From: Oceanobacter mangrovi
GTDB lineage: Bacteria > Pseudomonadota > Gammaproteobacteria > Pseudomonadales > Oceanobacteraceae
Length of the DNA stretch: 64,000 nt
Direction: 5' to 3'
Assembly (NCBI RefSeq): GCF_019740315.1
Contig: NZ_JAHXZR010000004.1
Location: forward strand, 186,001 to 250,000
The notes beneath the pieces were generated by a model. The model saw nothing but the letters and a program-made list of their open reading frames with translations. It was not told the DNA's origin and did no database searches. This document shows, piece by piece, positions 19,363 to 28,802 of the stretch; the stretch's first letter is position 1, and the number at the start of each line of letters is the position of its first letter. Position numbers and translations under genes: made by a program.

Positions 19363-20997
19363 ATGCCCCTGACTCGCCGGGAATTTCTGCTGGATAGTGC
19401 CGGAACGACCTTGTTTGCCTCAACGGGCAGGGGGCGGAAACCGGCCGCTTCGCAACTGTTTCGTCATGGTGTTGCCAGTGGCGATCCGTTGACTGACAAA
19501 GTCATTCTCTGGACCCGTCTGACAGTGAGCGACTCCCGCTTTTGGCAATCTTATCGCTGGGTGGTCGCCACCGATCCGTCGCTGGAGCAAATTGTCTGCA
19601 GTGGTCGTGGTGAAACCAGTCGTCAACGGGACTTTACCGTCAAGGTTGATGTTGACGGCCTGCAATCCAACCGCAGTTATTATTACGCCTTTGAATCTGA
19701 AGGCCAGTGGTCGGACGTCGGCCGTACCAAAACCTTGCCTGTGGGCCGGGTCGAGCACCTGCGCATCGCCTATACCTCCTGTTCCAACTATGCCCGTGGT
19801 TATTTCAACGTTTACAAGGAACTGGCGCAGCGCAGCGATCTGGACGTTGTGCTGCATCTGGGCGACTACATCTACGAATACGCGGATCTCGAAGCTTGCG
19901 TGGCGACTGGCCGAATCAATGTACCGTTACATGAAACCGTATCGCTGGATGACTATCGTGCCCGTCATGCGTGTTACAAGACGGATCGTGACTTGCAGGA
20001 AGTGCATCGCCAGCATCCTTTCATGGTGATCTGGGACGATCACGAGGTGGCCAATAACGCCTGGACTGGCGGTGCCGACAACCACAATGACGGCGAGGGA
20101 GACTGGCAGACCCGTCTCAGTGGAGCCGTACAGGCTTATCTGGAGTGGATGCCGATTCGTGAACCATCCTCTGTTGATCAAGGCATTTATCGCAGCTTCC
20201 GTTTTGGTGACCTGCTTGATCTCAGCATGCTGGATACCCGGTTGGCCGGGCGTGATGCCCAGGCGGACAACACGGATGAGCGTAATCGTGCCGACCGCAC
20301 CTTATTGGGTTATCAACAGGAAAGCTGGTATCACAGCAATCTGGTGGTGGCCCAGCAAGAGGGTATTATCTGGAAACTGGCGGGCCAGCAGGTCATGGTT
20401 GGCCAGCTCGGCACCAATGAAATGCCATTTAACTACGACCAGTGGGATGGCTATCCCGCTGCCCGTCAGCGTTTGTTTGAGACGGTTGAGCAAGCCGGGG
20501 TGGATAACTGGGTGGTTCTGACCGGTGATATCCACTCTTCCTGGGCGCTGGAGCTGTATCAGGATCCGTTTGCTGAACAGCCGGGTAAGGCCCTGGGAGT
20601 GGAATTTGTTACCCCGGCGGTAACCTCGCCAGGCATTGAAAGCCGTTTGCAGGCAGATATGGCAGCCAGCTCGCTGGAGTCCCTGTTACCGCACCTGAAC
20701 TTTGTAGACTTCTATTACCGTGGTTATGTGCTGCTGGATATCACTCGCGAACGCTTGCAAGCTGAATGGTGGGTGGTGGATAACATCGAATCACATCGTT
20801 ATGCTACTGACTGTTTGCGGGCTCTGCAGGTGAAAGCCGGGGAATCCCGTTTATTACCAGCCGAGCATATCAGCAGCAGCCGCCAGGCAGCGGCTGCAGC
20901 ACCAGGCTTTGCCCCGGATCTGGCCTTTCTGCGTCACTGGCGGCCAGAACCGATAGCGAATCCGGGCCAATACGTGGCTTCTCGTAATCAGCCCTGA
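19363..20997 (+). CDS. phoD: PhoD-like alkaline phosphatase / phosphodiesterase
   Basis: The 544-residue protein matches PhoD-type metallophosphatases, which release phosphate from phosphodiesters outside the cytoplasm. The N-terminus holds a Tat-like motif TRREFLL at residues 4-10, although the hydrophobic stretch after it is short. The N-terminal PhoD domain covers about 33-125 ('FRHGVASGDPLTDKVILWTR'). The catalytic domain shows 'HLGDYIYEYAD', 'WDDHEVANN' and 'TGDIHSSWALE', which supply the metal ligands. It is transcribed alone and converges with a hydrolase gene 14 bases away. No convincing Pho box was found upstream. Confidence 0.85.
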   Translation: MPLTRREFLLDSAGTTLFASTGRGRKPAASQLFRHGVASGDPLTDKVILWTRLTVSDSRFWQSYRWVVATDPSLEQIVCSGRGETSRQRDFTVKVDVDGLQSNRSYYYAFESEGQWSDVGRTKTLPVGRVEHLRIAYTSCSNYARGYFNVYKELAQRSDLDVVLHLGDYIYEYADLEACVATGRINVPLHETVSLDDYRARHACYKTDRDLQEVHRQHPFMVIWDDHEVANNAWTGGADNHNDGEGDWQTRLSGAVQAYLEWMPIREPSSVDQGIYRSFRFGDLLDLSMLDTRLAGRDAQADNTDERNRADRTLLGYQQESWYHSNLVVAQQEGIIWKLAGQQVMVGQLGTNEMPFNYDQWDGYPAARQRLFETVEQAGVDNWVVLTGDIHSSWALELYQDPFAEQPGKALGVEFVTPAVTSPGIESRLQADMAASSLESLLPHLNFVDFYYRGYVLLDITRERLQAEWWVVDNIESHRYATDCLRALQVKAGESRLLPAEHISSSRQAAAAAPGFAPDLAFLRHWRPEPIANPGQYVASRNQP

Positions 20998-21011
20998 CGT
21001 GCCTGGGCTTA

Positions 21012-21926
21012 TCAGAGCAGAAAATCGCGACAGTCATTGGCGCTCTGCGCAGCACATTCTTCCATCGGCAGATGGCCACAGTGGGGATAAATCTTCAGCT
21101 GGCTGTCGGTAATCAGGCGGGCAAAGTCATGACCATGCTGTGGTGGCATCCAGGGATCATTGTCTCCCCACAGAATCAGGGTCGGTTGGGTGACGTTACC
21201 GAGCAGGTTGGTGGCAAAGCCCATTTGATCGCGGATATAACGCATCACCCGGGCGGCACCAACGCGGTTACCGCTGCGCATCAACATGTCGTAATACAGG
21301 CTGACCCGTTCATCGGTCACCAGGTCCTGATGGAAAAAAACGTCCGAGAGCAGTTCGCTGATGGTCTCCCGGGCAATGCGGCTGCGGGAATACAGCCAGC
21401 CGCCGCCAGGCATCGACAGATTGACCATAAACGTGGGCGGCACAAAAAAGAAACCGGCGCTGTCGATCAATACCAGCTTATCGACCCGATGAGGGAAACG
21501 CACGGCTAATTCCCACGCCATCCAGCCGCCCAGCGAGTTTCCGGCGACGTGACAGTGATCAATTCCGAGACTAGTGATAAACCCGTCAAGGAAATCACTG
21601 TACAGGTGTTTTACCATGCCGCGCGGATGCGGGCCGGTCAAACCGAAGTTGGGAAGATCAAGGCTGATCACCCGGAAATCCTCGGCCAGAGAGGCTGTCC
21701 AGGGAATCCAGGTATGTAGTGACGCGAACAGGCCATGTAACAGCAGCAGCACGGGTTTGTTTTCATCACCGCTGTCGCGGTAGTGAACTTCCATGCCGTC
21801 GAGGTTGATAAACTGGCTGTCAGGTAAACTCCAGCGTTCACGTACCAGCCCGGCAGGCACTGCATCGACTTCCTCTTGCCAGTTGTTCATCAGGCTGACT
21901 GGATTAAAGACCCACGGATTCCACAT
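21012..21926 (-). CDS. Alpha/beta fold hydrolase
   Basis: The 304-residue protein is a cytoplasmic alpha/beta hydrolase. The nucleophile elbow GNSLGG lies near residue 130 and the oxyanion-hole motif 'LLHGLFASLHTW' near 62. The acid is probably the aspartate of 'WGDNDPW' near 254, and the base the histidine of 'HCGHLPMEE' near 284. It resembles epoxide-hydrolase and carboxylesterase-type members. The substrate cannot be deduced. It is divergent from the SPFH gene, with 129 bases between the starts. Confidence 0.85.
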   Translation of the reverse strand: MWNPWVFNPVSLMNNWQEEVDAVPAGLVRERWSLPDSQFINLDGMEVHYRDSGDENKPVLLLLHGLFASLHTWIPWTASLAEDFRVISLDLPNFGLTGPHPRGMVKHLYSDFLDGFITSLGIDHCHVAGNSLGGWMAWELAVRFPHRVDKLVLIDSAGFFFVPPTFMVNLSMPGGGWLYSRSRIARETISELLSDVFFHQDLVTDERVSLYYDMLMRSGNRVGAARVMRYIRDQMGFATNLLGNVTQPTLILWGDNDPWMPPQHGHDFARLITDSQLKIYPHCGHLPMEECAAQSANDCRDFLL

Positions 21927-22055
21927 GGTGTTTACCTCGGGATAGATGGATGATCGGGTTATTGGCCTGGCTACTCGAACGGTTGTCAGCAGGCTGCATC
22001 AAAAACAATTATTAACGTCCACAACAACGGACGCTACCTTACAAGGAGTCTCTCT

Positions 22056-22994
22056 ATGGATCAGATTTTATCACTGGTGTTCTCAGTCGAATTCGTCGCA
22101 CTGGTATTTGTGATTGTACTGGTGCGTAGCAGCATCAAGTTTGTACCGCAGAATCAGGCCTGGCTGATCGAACGTTTTGGAAAATATCATTCAACCAAGG
22201 AAGCTGGTTTGAACTTCATCGTGCCTTTTATCGATCGGGTTGCAGCGGACCGTAGCCTGAAAGAACAGGCGGTTGATGTACCAAGCCAGTCTGCGATTAC
22301 CCGCGACAACATCACCCTGAGTGTTGATGGCGTACTGTATTTCCGCGTCCTGGATCCGTACAAGGCGAGCTACGGTGTCGACAACTATGTGTTTGCAGTG
22401 ACCCAGCTGGCGCAAACCACCATGCGCTCCGAACTGGGCAAAATGGAACTCGACCGCACCTTTGAAGAGCGCAGCCAGCTTAATACCAACATCGTTACTT
22501 CGATCAATGAAGCATCAGAGCCGTGGGGCATTCAGGTGCTGCGTTACGAGATCAAGGACATTGTTCCACCACAATCCGTGATGGTGGCAATGGAAGCCCA
22601 GATGAAAGCCGAACGGGTCAAACGGGCGCAGATTCTGGAGTCTGAAGGTGATCGCCAGTCCGCGATTAACGTCGCCGAAGGTCAAAAGCAGGCGCGGGTT
22701 CTGGCTGCTGAAGCAGACAAGGCCGAGCAGGTTCTCAAGGCAGAAGGTGAGGCGCAGGCAATCGTCGCCGTGGCCCAGGCGCAGGCGGATGCGCTGCGAC
22801 TGGTGGGTGAAGCGGCCAATACCGAAGATGGCCAAAGTGCAGTACAACTCGATCTGGCCACCAGAGCCATTGCCGCCAAACAAGCCATCGCCAAGGAATC
22901 GTCTGTGGTCTTGCTGCCTGAAAATGGTACCGATGCCAGCAGCATGGTGGCGTCAGCGACCTCGATTATCCAGACGCTTAACCGTCATAAATAA
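22056..22994 (+). CDS. qmcA: SPFH/band 7 (stomatin-like) membrane protein, QmcA type
   Basis: A 312-residue inner-membrane scaffold protein. One N-terminal hydrophobic segment (about 5-24) is followed by the band 7 domain ('FVPQNQAWLIERFGKYHST', then 'DNITLSVDGVLYFRV') and a coiled-coil region rich in Ala, Glu and Gln from about 180 to 250. Such proteins form membrane microdomain assemblies and are usually encoded with NfeD, as here. AAGGAG precedes the ATG. The first three genes, up to the pseudouridine synthase, probably form one operon. Confidence 0.88.
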   Translation: MDQILSLVFSVEFVALVFVIVLVRSSIKFVPQNQAWLIERFGKYHSTKEAGLNFIVPFIDRVAADRSLKEQAVDVPSQSAITRDNITLSVDGVLYFRVLDPYKASYGVDNYVFAVTQLAQTTMRSELGKMELDRTFEERSQLNTNIVTSINEASEPWGIQVLRYEIKDIVPPQSVMVAMEAQMKAERVKRAQILESEGDRQSAINVAEGQKQARVLAAEADKAEQVLKAEGEAQAIVAVAQAQADALRLVGEAANTEDGQSAVQLDLATRAIAAKQAIAKESSVVLLPENGTDASSMVASATSIIQTLNRHK

Positions 22995-23075
22995 ACGCGG
23001 CTGTTAACCCCGGCCTTGGCATTGGTCGAGCCCGCTGGTGTATGCTGGCGGGCTTCCATAACAAGAGTAAAACAA

Positions 23076-23531
23076 ATGGAATTGCTGCAAACTCATATGC
23101 CCCAGGGGCTGATAGTGCTGGGGATTCTGGCATTGATCGTTGAAGTGGCGCTGCTGGGATTCAGCTCAATCGTGCTGTTCTTTGCCGGTATTTCTCTGTG
23201 TATTAGTGGTGGTCTGATGTTGCTGGGACTACTGCCGGAAACCCTTGCAGCGGCCCTATGGAGCAACGCACTGCTGACTGGCCTGCTGGCGCTGGTGTTA
23301 TGGAAGCCGTTTCGTAAGCTGCAGAAGTCCCAGGTTCCACAAAAACTCGATTCTGATTTTGCCCGTGACAGCTTTGTGATCAGTGTCGATGTCGATCTCA
23401 ATGGTCAGGCGACTCACAAATACTCAGGTATTGTCTGGAAACTCAAAAGTGAACAACCCATCAAGGCGGGCACCCGGGTAAGGGTTGAACGCACGGATGT
23501 CGGCGTGATGTGGGTGACGCCGGTTGAGTGA
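23076..23531 (+). CDS. NfeD family membrane protein
   Basis: The start ATG 23076 (MELLQTHMPQG) gives 151 residues; an upstream in-frame codon lies in a GC-rich hairpin and adds no family sequence. Three hydrophobic segments lie within residues 10-85, followed by a C-terminal OB-fold domain (about 95-150, 'HKYSGIVWKLKSEQPIKAG'). This is the short NfeD form without a protease domain, the usual partner of SPFH proteins such as the upstream gene. Its stop overlaps the next start. Confidence 0.85.
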   Translation: MELLQTHMPQGLIVLGILALIVEVALLGFSSIVLFFAGISLCISGGLMLLGLLPETLAAALWSNALLTGLLALVLWKPFRKLQKSQVPQKLDSDFARDSFVISVDVDLNGQATHKYSGIVWKLKSEQPIKAGTRVRVERTDVGVMWVTPVE

Positions 23532-24525
23532 AGCAGTGCGTCCGGGCTATTGGCTCAGCGGGCAAAATTTTACCTCTCAACCGCTGGCTGAACTCTGGCA
23601 GCACTGGCATCTGAAAGTTGAAAGCCACGACTTCACCCATGCATTAGCGCAAGGCTGGGTAGAAGTGCTGGAGTACCAACAACGTCTTAAGCTAACGATC
23701 GATAGTCAGATTCTGCCGGGTCAGTATTATCGCTTCTGGATGCCCGATCATGCGGAAGCCGACACAGACACCGGCTGGAAGCTGTTGTGGCAGCATCCTG
23801 AATTAATGGCTGTGCACAAGCCCGCCGATTTGCCGGTCAGTCGTACTACCCGGAACCTGTTTGATACCCTCATCAGCCGGGTGCGACGGGAAACCCCATA
23901 CAGCGACGCCCATCTGTTACATCGGCTGGATGCCGAAACCTCCGGCATTATGCTGTTGGCCAACGAAAGCCATTACGACCGCAAATGGAAAAAACGTCTC
24001 GAGCGACTGTTAGCTCGCAAAATCTATCTGGCCCTGGTTGATGGCCAACCGCATTGGCAGCAGCTGGACTATCGCTGCTGGCTGGCTGAACGCAGCGGCA
24101 GTGCCATTCGTTCGAAGGTTTATGTCGTAGGCGAAGGCGAACAACCGCCGCAAGACGACGATCTGATCAAGCCCAAATCGGCCCAGACGATATTTACGGT
24201 ATTGGCCAAACAGGGTGCTCAAGCGTTGATCGCCTGCGAGTTGAAAACCGGTCGACGCCATCAGATTCGTGCCCAGCTGGCTCATCTTGGTCTGCCTATT
24301 GTTGGCGATAAAACCTATCACCATAACGGTCTCTATTATCTCAAGCGCATTGGCGCTGAACTGGGTCCTGCAGACTGGGCGGTTTTACACAGCCGTCATC
24401 AGCTGTTACATGCCTGGCAAATTGAACTCGATCTTTATGGCGAAGCGATCAGGTTGGCTGATCCGTATTTGTCCGAGCAATGGCCAGAATGGGTCAAAAA
24501 TCATATTGGTGATATTCATTTATAA
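23524..24525 (+). CDS. RluA-family RNA pseudouridine synthase
   Basis: The 333-residue protein isomerises uridine to pseudouridine in rRNA or tRNA. The catalytic motif 'HLLHRLDAETSGIMLLA' near residue 132 carries the essential aspartate, and 'LKTGRRHQIRAQLAHLGLPIVGD' near 240 is the second family signature. The N-terminal 85 residues look like a degenerate S4-type or accessory domain. TTG 23524, overlapping the nfeD stop, is the likely start; GTG 23536 is an alternative. The target base is unknown. Confidence 0.85.
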   Translation: MSEAVRPGYWLSGQNFTSQPLAELWQHWHLKVESHDFTHALAQGWVEVLEYQQRLKLTIDSQILPGQYYRFWMPDHAEADTDTGWKLLWQHPELMAVHKPADLPVSRTTRNLFDTLISRVRRETPYSDAHLLHRLDAETSGIMLLANESHYDRKWKKRLERLLARKIYLALVDGQPHWQQLDYRCWLAERSGSAIRSKVYVVGEGEQPPQDDDLIKPKSAQTIFTVLAKQGAQALIACELKTGRRHQIRAQLAHLGLPIVGDKTYHHNGLYYLKRIGAELGPADWAVLHSRHQLLHAWQIELDLYGEAIRLADPYLSEQWPEWVKNHIGDIHL

Positions 24526-24730
24526 ATCATCTGGCAATGAGCGGATCACTATTTTTCATTTTGTATTTTTTGAATAAATATTGATCAAATGTTCTGATTT
24601 TGGTGCATTCAAAGAGTGCAAAAATCGCCAAAAACAAGCCCTAAAATAGTGCGCAAAAATTAATCAAAAGTTATTTTTATTCTTCAAAATGCAACGATAT
24701 AGTGCGCGTGTCTTACAGGGGAGGAAAGAT

Positions 24731-25537
24731 ATGTTCATTACCGAAAAAGAAGTATTTGTTGCAGAAGAACAGGGTCTGGCTTTGCTGGGTTCCTGTGCCT
24801 ACCGAATTGAAAACAACCAGGTTGTTGTGTCCGTCGAACAGATCAACAATGACCGTCATGACAATAATCTCAGTGGCACCTTGATGCTGCAATTACGTGC
24901 CAGCCGGGCAGGTGAAGCGGATCAGGTGCTGGCGCAAACCACCTTGGGAGAACTGGCCGGCCAGTATTTCCTGCCTGCCTGTGACTACATTCTGGACTTC
25001 GTAGAACCAGCTGCAGGCCTGTGGACCTTGTCGCTGCAACTGCGTGAGTGGGATGGTGAAGACTACAGCCTGCGAGACTCTATGGTGTTTGATCTGCCGT
25101 ATCTGGTTGAAGGCAAACTGGAGCTGGTTGACGCAGTTTCCAACGTGATTGAAGCCGATTTCTCTCCACGCGACACTGATTCTGCGCCAGTTGAATCGAC
25201 GATTGAGACTGCTGAAGTGGCTGTCGAGGCCAAGGCAGTTGTTGAAGCGGTTAAAGCACCTAAAGCGGCAGAGAAAAAGACCGCTGGTAAGAAAGTCGTC
25301 GCTAAAAAAGCCGACGCTAAAAAGTCAGCTGCAAAAGCCGTTGAGCCAAAACCGGTTAAGGTGGTGAACGTGAATACTGCCACGGTTGCCGAGCTGGCTG
25401 CCATCAAGGGCATTTCCCACAGCCTGGCAGAAGCCATCACGGCGGATCGTCCGTACAAAAACCTGAAAGAGCTGCTGAAGGTTCGTGGTATGGGGGCCAG
25501 AACCCTGGCCAAGCTGGAAAGCGAGCTGAGCCTGTAG
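24731..25537 (+). CDS. Helix-hairpin-helix protein with Lys/Ala-rich linker
   Basis: I chose ATG 24731, which sits next to GAGGAAAG, over ATG 24689. The 268-residue product has three parts. Residues 1-130 form an uncharacterised domain that looks beta-rich. Residues about 145-210 are an Ala/Lys/Glu/Val linker resembling histone H1 or AlgP-type tails. Residues 212-268 form a ComEA-like helix-hairpin-helix pair ('VNVNTATVAELAAIKGIS', then 'LLKVRGMGARTLAKLE') that would bind DNA nonspecifically. There is no signal peptide, so it is unlikely to be a competence ComEA. The 205 bases upstream are AT-rich. The function is unknown. Confidence 0.7.
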   Translation: MFITEKEVFVAEEQGLALLGSCAYRIENNQVVVSVEQINNDRHDNNLSGTLMLQLRASRAGEADQVLAQTTLGELAGQYFLPACDYILDFVEPAAGLWTLSLQLREWDGEDYSLRDSMVFDLPYLVEGKLELVDAVSNVIEADFSPRDTDSAPVESTIETAEVAVEAKAVVEAVKAPKAAEKKTAGKKVVAKKADAKKSAAKAVEPKPVKVVNVNTATVAELAAIKGISHSLAEAITADRPYKNLKELLKVRGMGARTLAKLESELSL

Positions 25538-25551
25538 GCTATCGTTTGTCT

Positions 25552-25594
25552 AACGAGGGTTAGTAGCAGTGCGGTGCTAACCCTCGTTTTTATT
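25552..25594 (+). terminator. Terminator after the HhH protein gene
   Basis: AACGAGGGTTAG (25552-25563) and CTAACCCTCGTT (25577-25588) form a perfect 12-bp stem, followed by TTTATTTAT. It may also serve the convergent minus-strand gene that ends at 25618. Confidence 0.9.
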
Positions 25595-25617
25595 TATGCT
25601 CCTGAATATCTGAAGAC

Positions 25618-26613
25618 TCAAAACTGCTCGGTCAGAAAATCCAGCTCTGGCCCCGCTGGTACAATACGGGTCGGATTGATCATATCGTGGCTGTAATAGT
25701 AATGCCGTTTGATATGGTCGATATTGACGGTTTCAGCAATCCCCGGGTGTTGGTACAAACGCTTCAGATAAGCCGAGATCGCCGGGTAATCGGCTATACG
25801 GCGAATATTGCATTTGAAGTGGCCCACATAGACGGCATCAAAGCGCACCAGCGTCGTGAACAAACGCCAGTCTGCTTCAGTGATTATCCCCTGACCATGG
25901 TCATTGGCGACCAGAAAATCCTGCTGTTGCAAAATGCTTTCAACCCGGTCGAGGGCTTTGAATAATTGGGTAACGGCTGTCAGGTATTGGTCTGGGCGGG
26001 TAGCAAAGCCGGATTTATACACGCCATTGTTAATATCGTGATAGACCCACTGATTCACTTCATCAATACGGCTGCGCAAGGCGGCTGGGTAATAGTCATC
26101 GTCATTACCGGTCAGATAGTCAAAGGCCGAATTGAACATCCGAATGATTTCAGACGACTCATTGCTGACAATACACTGCTGCTGTTTGTCCCACAGTACC
26201 GGTACGGTGACCCGGCCGCTGTAGTCCGCCTTGTTGCGGGTATAAACCTGGTGCATGTAGTCAAAGTCGAACAGTGCATCACCGCTGCTTCGGAAACGAC
26301 TGTCGGGATGGTGACGGTCAAACTCCCAGCCGTTCGATAACATGTCAGGGGATACCACTGACACATCAATGTGATTTTCCAATTGCTTCAGGGTGCGGAA
26401 AATCAGCGTCCGGTGTGCCCATGGGCAAGCCAGTGAAACATACAGGTGATAACGACCGGATTCGGCCTTGAAGCCATCCCTGCCGGATGGCCCGGCGCTG
26501 CCATCGGCAGTGATCCAGTTACGTAATTGGGCGTCTTCTCGTTCGAACGCGCCATTGGATTTTTCAGTGTCGTACCATTGGTCATGCCATTGGCCGTTAA
26601 CCAGCAGTCCCAT
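25618..26613 (-). CDS. yqjG: Glutathionyl-hydroquinone reductase (Xi-class GST)
   Basis: The 331-residue protein belongs to the ECM4/YqjG/PcpF group, which reductively removes glutathione from glutathionyl-hydroquinones in the cytoplasm. The catalytic cysteine is in 'SLACPWAHR' near residue 63. The thioredoxin-like domain includes 'VTVPVLWDKQQQCIVSNESSEIIRMFN', and the helical C-terminal domain contains 'EADWRLFTTLVRFDAVYVGHFKCN', both diagnostic of the class. It is single-gene and convergent with the HhH gene. Confidence 0.9.
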   Translation of the reverse strand: MGLLVNGQWHDQWYDTEKSNGAFEREDAQLRNWITADGSAGPSGRDGFKAESGRYHLYVSLACPWAHRTLIFRTLKQLENHIDVSVVSPDMLSNGWEFDRHHPDSRFRSSGDALFDFDYMHQVYTRNKADYSGRVTVPVLWDKQQQCIVSNESSEIIRMFNSAFDYLTGNDDDYYPAALRSRIDEVNQWVYHDINNGVYKSGFATRPDQYLTAVTQLFKALDRVESILQQQDFLVANDHGQGIITEADWRLFTTLVRFDAVYVGHFKCNIRRIADYPAISAYLKRLYQHPGIAETVNIDHIKRHYYYSHDMINPTRIVPAGPELDFLTEQF

Positions 26614-26873
26614 GGACAGCCCTCAGTCAGTTCGTATAACGACCAGTGTAGAGGACTAAAGAAACGAAAAAAGCGGAAATTTCAGCCAGATCCATTCGAT
26701 TTTACTGAAACTTGGCTGAAGCCGATTGTTGACCGATCAATCCCGAATCAAGCAGAAGCCTTGAGATGTCGATAACAGCGGGCCCTTTGTATGCAATTAA
26801 GCGGAGGATGTCATACAAGTGTCCCTGTCTACCTGTTAGCCTTCACGGCTATTCAGAATTCCGAGGTCTGCTT

Positions 26874-27113
26874 GTGTTAACCAGCAAACGTTTATCCGTA
26901 CGCGTGCTGTCGCTGGCGCTGCTGGTGACAGCCATTGGCCTGAGTGGCTGCAGTACGACCCGCTTTAACGAGCGTGAGACACTTTCCCGTGCCGATATGC
27001 AATTCGACAGCGTGCCGTTACAGGCCGAGCTGGAGAGCCATATCTATTCATCTCGTGAAGGTTCTGCCGGAGCCTTTGCCAGTGGTGGCGGAGGTGGCTG
27101 CGGGTGTTACTGA
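26874..27113 (+). CDS. DUF4266 lipoprotein with C-terminal Gly-Cys tail
   Basis: Initiation at GTG 26874 (GAGG at 26863-26866) gives a 79-residue lipoprotein. There is a hydrophobic signal, and lipobox LSGC places the lipidated cysteine at residue 26. The C-terminus is a run of glycines followed by CGCY (Cys76 and Cys78), the feature that marks the DUF4266 family. It overlaps the next gene by ten bases. I know this family as a companion of DUF3570 proteins and ApbE, as here. The role of the tail cysteines (metal, thiol exchange or modification) is unknown. Confidence 0.75.
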   Translation: MLTSKRLSVRVLSLALLVTAIGLSGCSTTRFNERETLSRADMQFDSVPLQAELESHIYSSREGSAGAFASGGGGGCGCY

Positions 27114-28270
27114 AATCATGGCTGAAAATCGGCTATCTGCTGGTGATGATCGTTTTTGCCAGTCAGGTGAAGGCGGCGACTCCGAGCAACGCCGAACTGG
27201 ACGATCTGTTTGCCGTGCGTGGGATCAGTTACCAGCAGGACGACCAACGTGGCGGCAAGGGCGGTAATCCCCATTTACGTGAAGCTGCGACTATCTACGA
27301 AGGTATTCTGCTGTATCGCCACCGGGTGAATGACAACAACGCGGTGCAAGGCAAGCTGGTGGGCGACAAGGTGACCGCGGCTTCCTACGACGACGCCAAG
27401 GACAAGGCTGAAATTGTCTCCGGTGCTACCGGCAATAACCCCGGTCGTTATGAACTGCAGGCTGGCTGGATTCAGCAGCATGACAACTGGGGCTGGAATG
27501 CGTCCATCGCTGAAAGCCGTGAATACGCCTATATCTCTGACAGCCTGTCACTGGGCTGGAATGGTTCCTTTGCTGAACAGGCGACCCAGCTCAGTCTGCA
27601 GCTGACCATGTTCGACGACTGGGTGCGAATGATTCGTTACGACGGTACGCACGGTGATGATGACGTGCGTCGCACCGTGACGCTGAACATGGGCTGGGTA
27701 CAAAGCCTGACGCCCGAATCTGCGGTGCAGTTTGGCTGGTCTCACACCCATCAGGAAGGTTTCCTCGCCACTACTTTTAATACCGTGCTGGTCGAGTCCA
27801 GTGTCGGTGATGCTGACGTTGAGTGGTTCGACTTCGAACGGTTGCCAGACCGTCGGCGTCGTGATGCCTTGTCGGTACGTTATAAACAAGCCGTGGCTGA
27901 TGATTCCTGGCAGCTGGGTTACAGCTATTATCTCGACAGCTGGGATTTACAGGGCCATACCCTCGAAGCCCGCTATTTTGCCCATTTCAATCAGGGCCGG
28001 ATGCAGCTGGAGCCTGTTTATCGTTATTACCGCCAGCAGGCGGCGCGGTATTTTTCAACCACAGTGGCAGCTCCGCGTACTTATCAGACCATGGACTCCG
28101 ACCTCGGCAAGTTTGATGGCCACTCAACCGGTTTGACGGCTTCCTTCGCCGCCGCGACACCAGGGTTGTCCCATGACAGCTGGTACGATATCGGCGTGCA
28201 GTATTACAACCGCAGTGACGATATCAATTTTTACTGGTTCACCGTTGGCTGGCGTTATCCGCGTCAGTAA
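27104..28270 (+). CDS. DUF3570 protein, probable outer-membrane beta barrel
   Basis: GTG 27104 gives 388 residues with a signal peptide at 1-24 (cleavage after VKA). The rest alternates polar and aromatic residues in short strands, contains many Trp and Tyr, and ends in 'WFTVGWRYPRQ', close to the aromatic-terminal pattern of outer-membrane barrels. It matches DUF3570 in length and in the central 'SLSLGWNGSFAEQATQLSLQ' region. The ten-base overlap with the DUF4266 gene and the following thioredoxin and ApbE genes suggest a periplasm to outer-membrane redox complex. The mechanism is not known. Confidence 0.75.
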   Translation: MLLKSWLKIGYLLVMIVFASQVKAATPSNAELDDLFAVRGISYQQDDQRGGKGGNPHLREAATIYEGILLYRHRVNDNNAVQGKLVGDKVTAASYDDAKDKAEIVSGATGNNPGRYELQAGWIQQHDNWGWNASIAESREYAYISDSLSLGWNGSFAEQATQLSLQLTMFDDWVRMIRYDGTHGDDDVRRTVTLNMGWVQSLTPESAVQFGWSHTHQEGFLATTFNTVLVESSVGDADVEWFDFERLPDRRRRDALSVRYKQAVADDSWQLGYSYYLDSWDLQGHTLEARYFAHFNQGRMQLEPVYRYYRQQAARYFSTTVAAPRTYQTMDSDLGKFDGHSTGLTASFAAATPGLSHDSWYDIGVQYYNRSDDINFYWFTVGWRYPRQ

Positions 28271-28316
28271 GCTGGTTGCGGCTATCTGAATATCTGGTGC
28301 TGTCAAGGAGAAACGG

Positions 28317-28802
28317 ATGTTGCAGGATTATGTATTGATACGGCGCTGGTCGGCTATTTGGCTGGCCGTTGTGATCTTGTTGCAGGCGCATAGTGCCGCT
28401 GCAGACAGCCAGCAATTTCACTTTGCAGGCCAGTCACTCAGCGAGCAGCCAATGGTGTTTCAGGCTGATGCCAGCAAACCGACGCTGGTGCTGTTCTGGG
28501 CCTCCTGGTGTGCCATTTGTATGTCAGAAGTACCTGACATCAAACAGGCGTTTGAGCAGCGTTCAGACCAACTCAACTTTGTTGGCGTCAATCTTGATCG
28601 TACCGTGGCTAACGGCTTGCAGGTGCAGCAGCAACGAGGTTTACCGTATGACTCCGTGCAGGATGGTGAGCTGACAATTGCCGATGCTTATGGCGTGCGT
28701 GGCACCCCAACCCTGTTTGTGGTGAGTAAAACCGGTGAGCTGCTGTACCGTACCAATCGGCTGCACAAGGCGCTGGATTGGCTGGATCAACAATCTTTGT
28801 GA
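28317..28802 (+). CDS. TlpA-like periplasmic thioredoxin
   Basis: The 161-residue protein has an N-terminal signal or anchor (about 10-29, AHSAAA before the mature part) and a thioredoxin fold with active site 'WASWCAIC' (Cys65 and Cys68) and the cis-proline loop 'VRGTPTLFV' near residue 129. It would reduce or oxidise thiols outside the cytoplasm. The obvious candidates within its own operon are the paired cysteines of the DUF4266 lipoprotein. AAGGAG precedes the ATG; its stop overlaps the apbE start. Confidence 0.85.
   Translation: MLQDYVLIRRWSAIWLAVVILLQAHSAAADSQQFHFAGQSLSEQPMVFQADASKPTLVLFWASWCAICMSEVPDIKQAFEQRSDQLNFVGVNLDRTVANGLQVQQQRGLPYDSVQDGELTIADAYGVRGTPTLFVVSKTGELLYRTNRLHKALDWLDQQSL

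Noticed and set aside
23029-23054. AGCCCGC/GCGGGCT hairpin between qmcA and nfeD as a terminator
   Set aside because: No T-run and a 12-base loop; more likely part of the shared mRNA.
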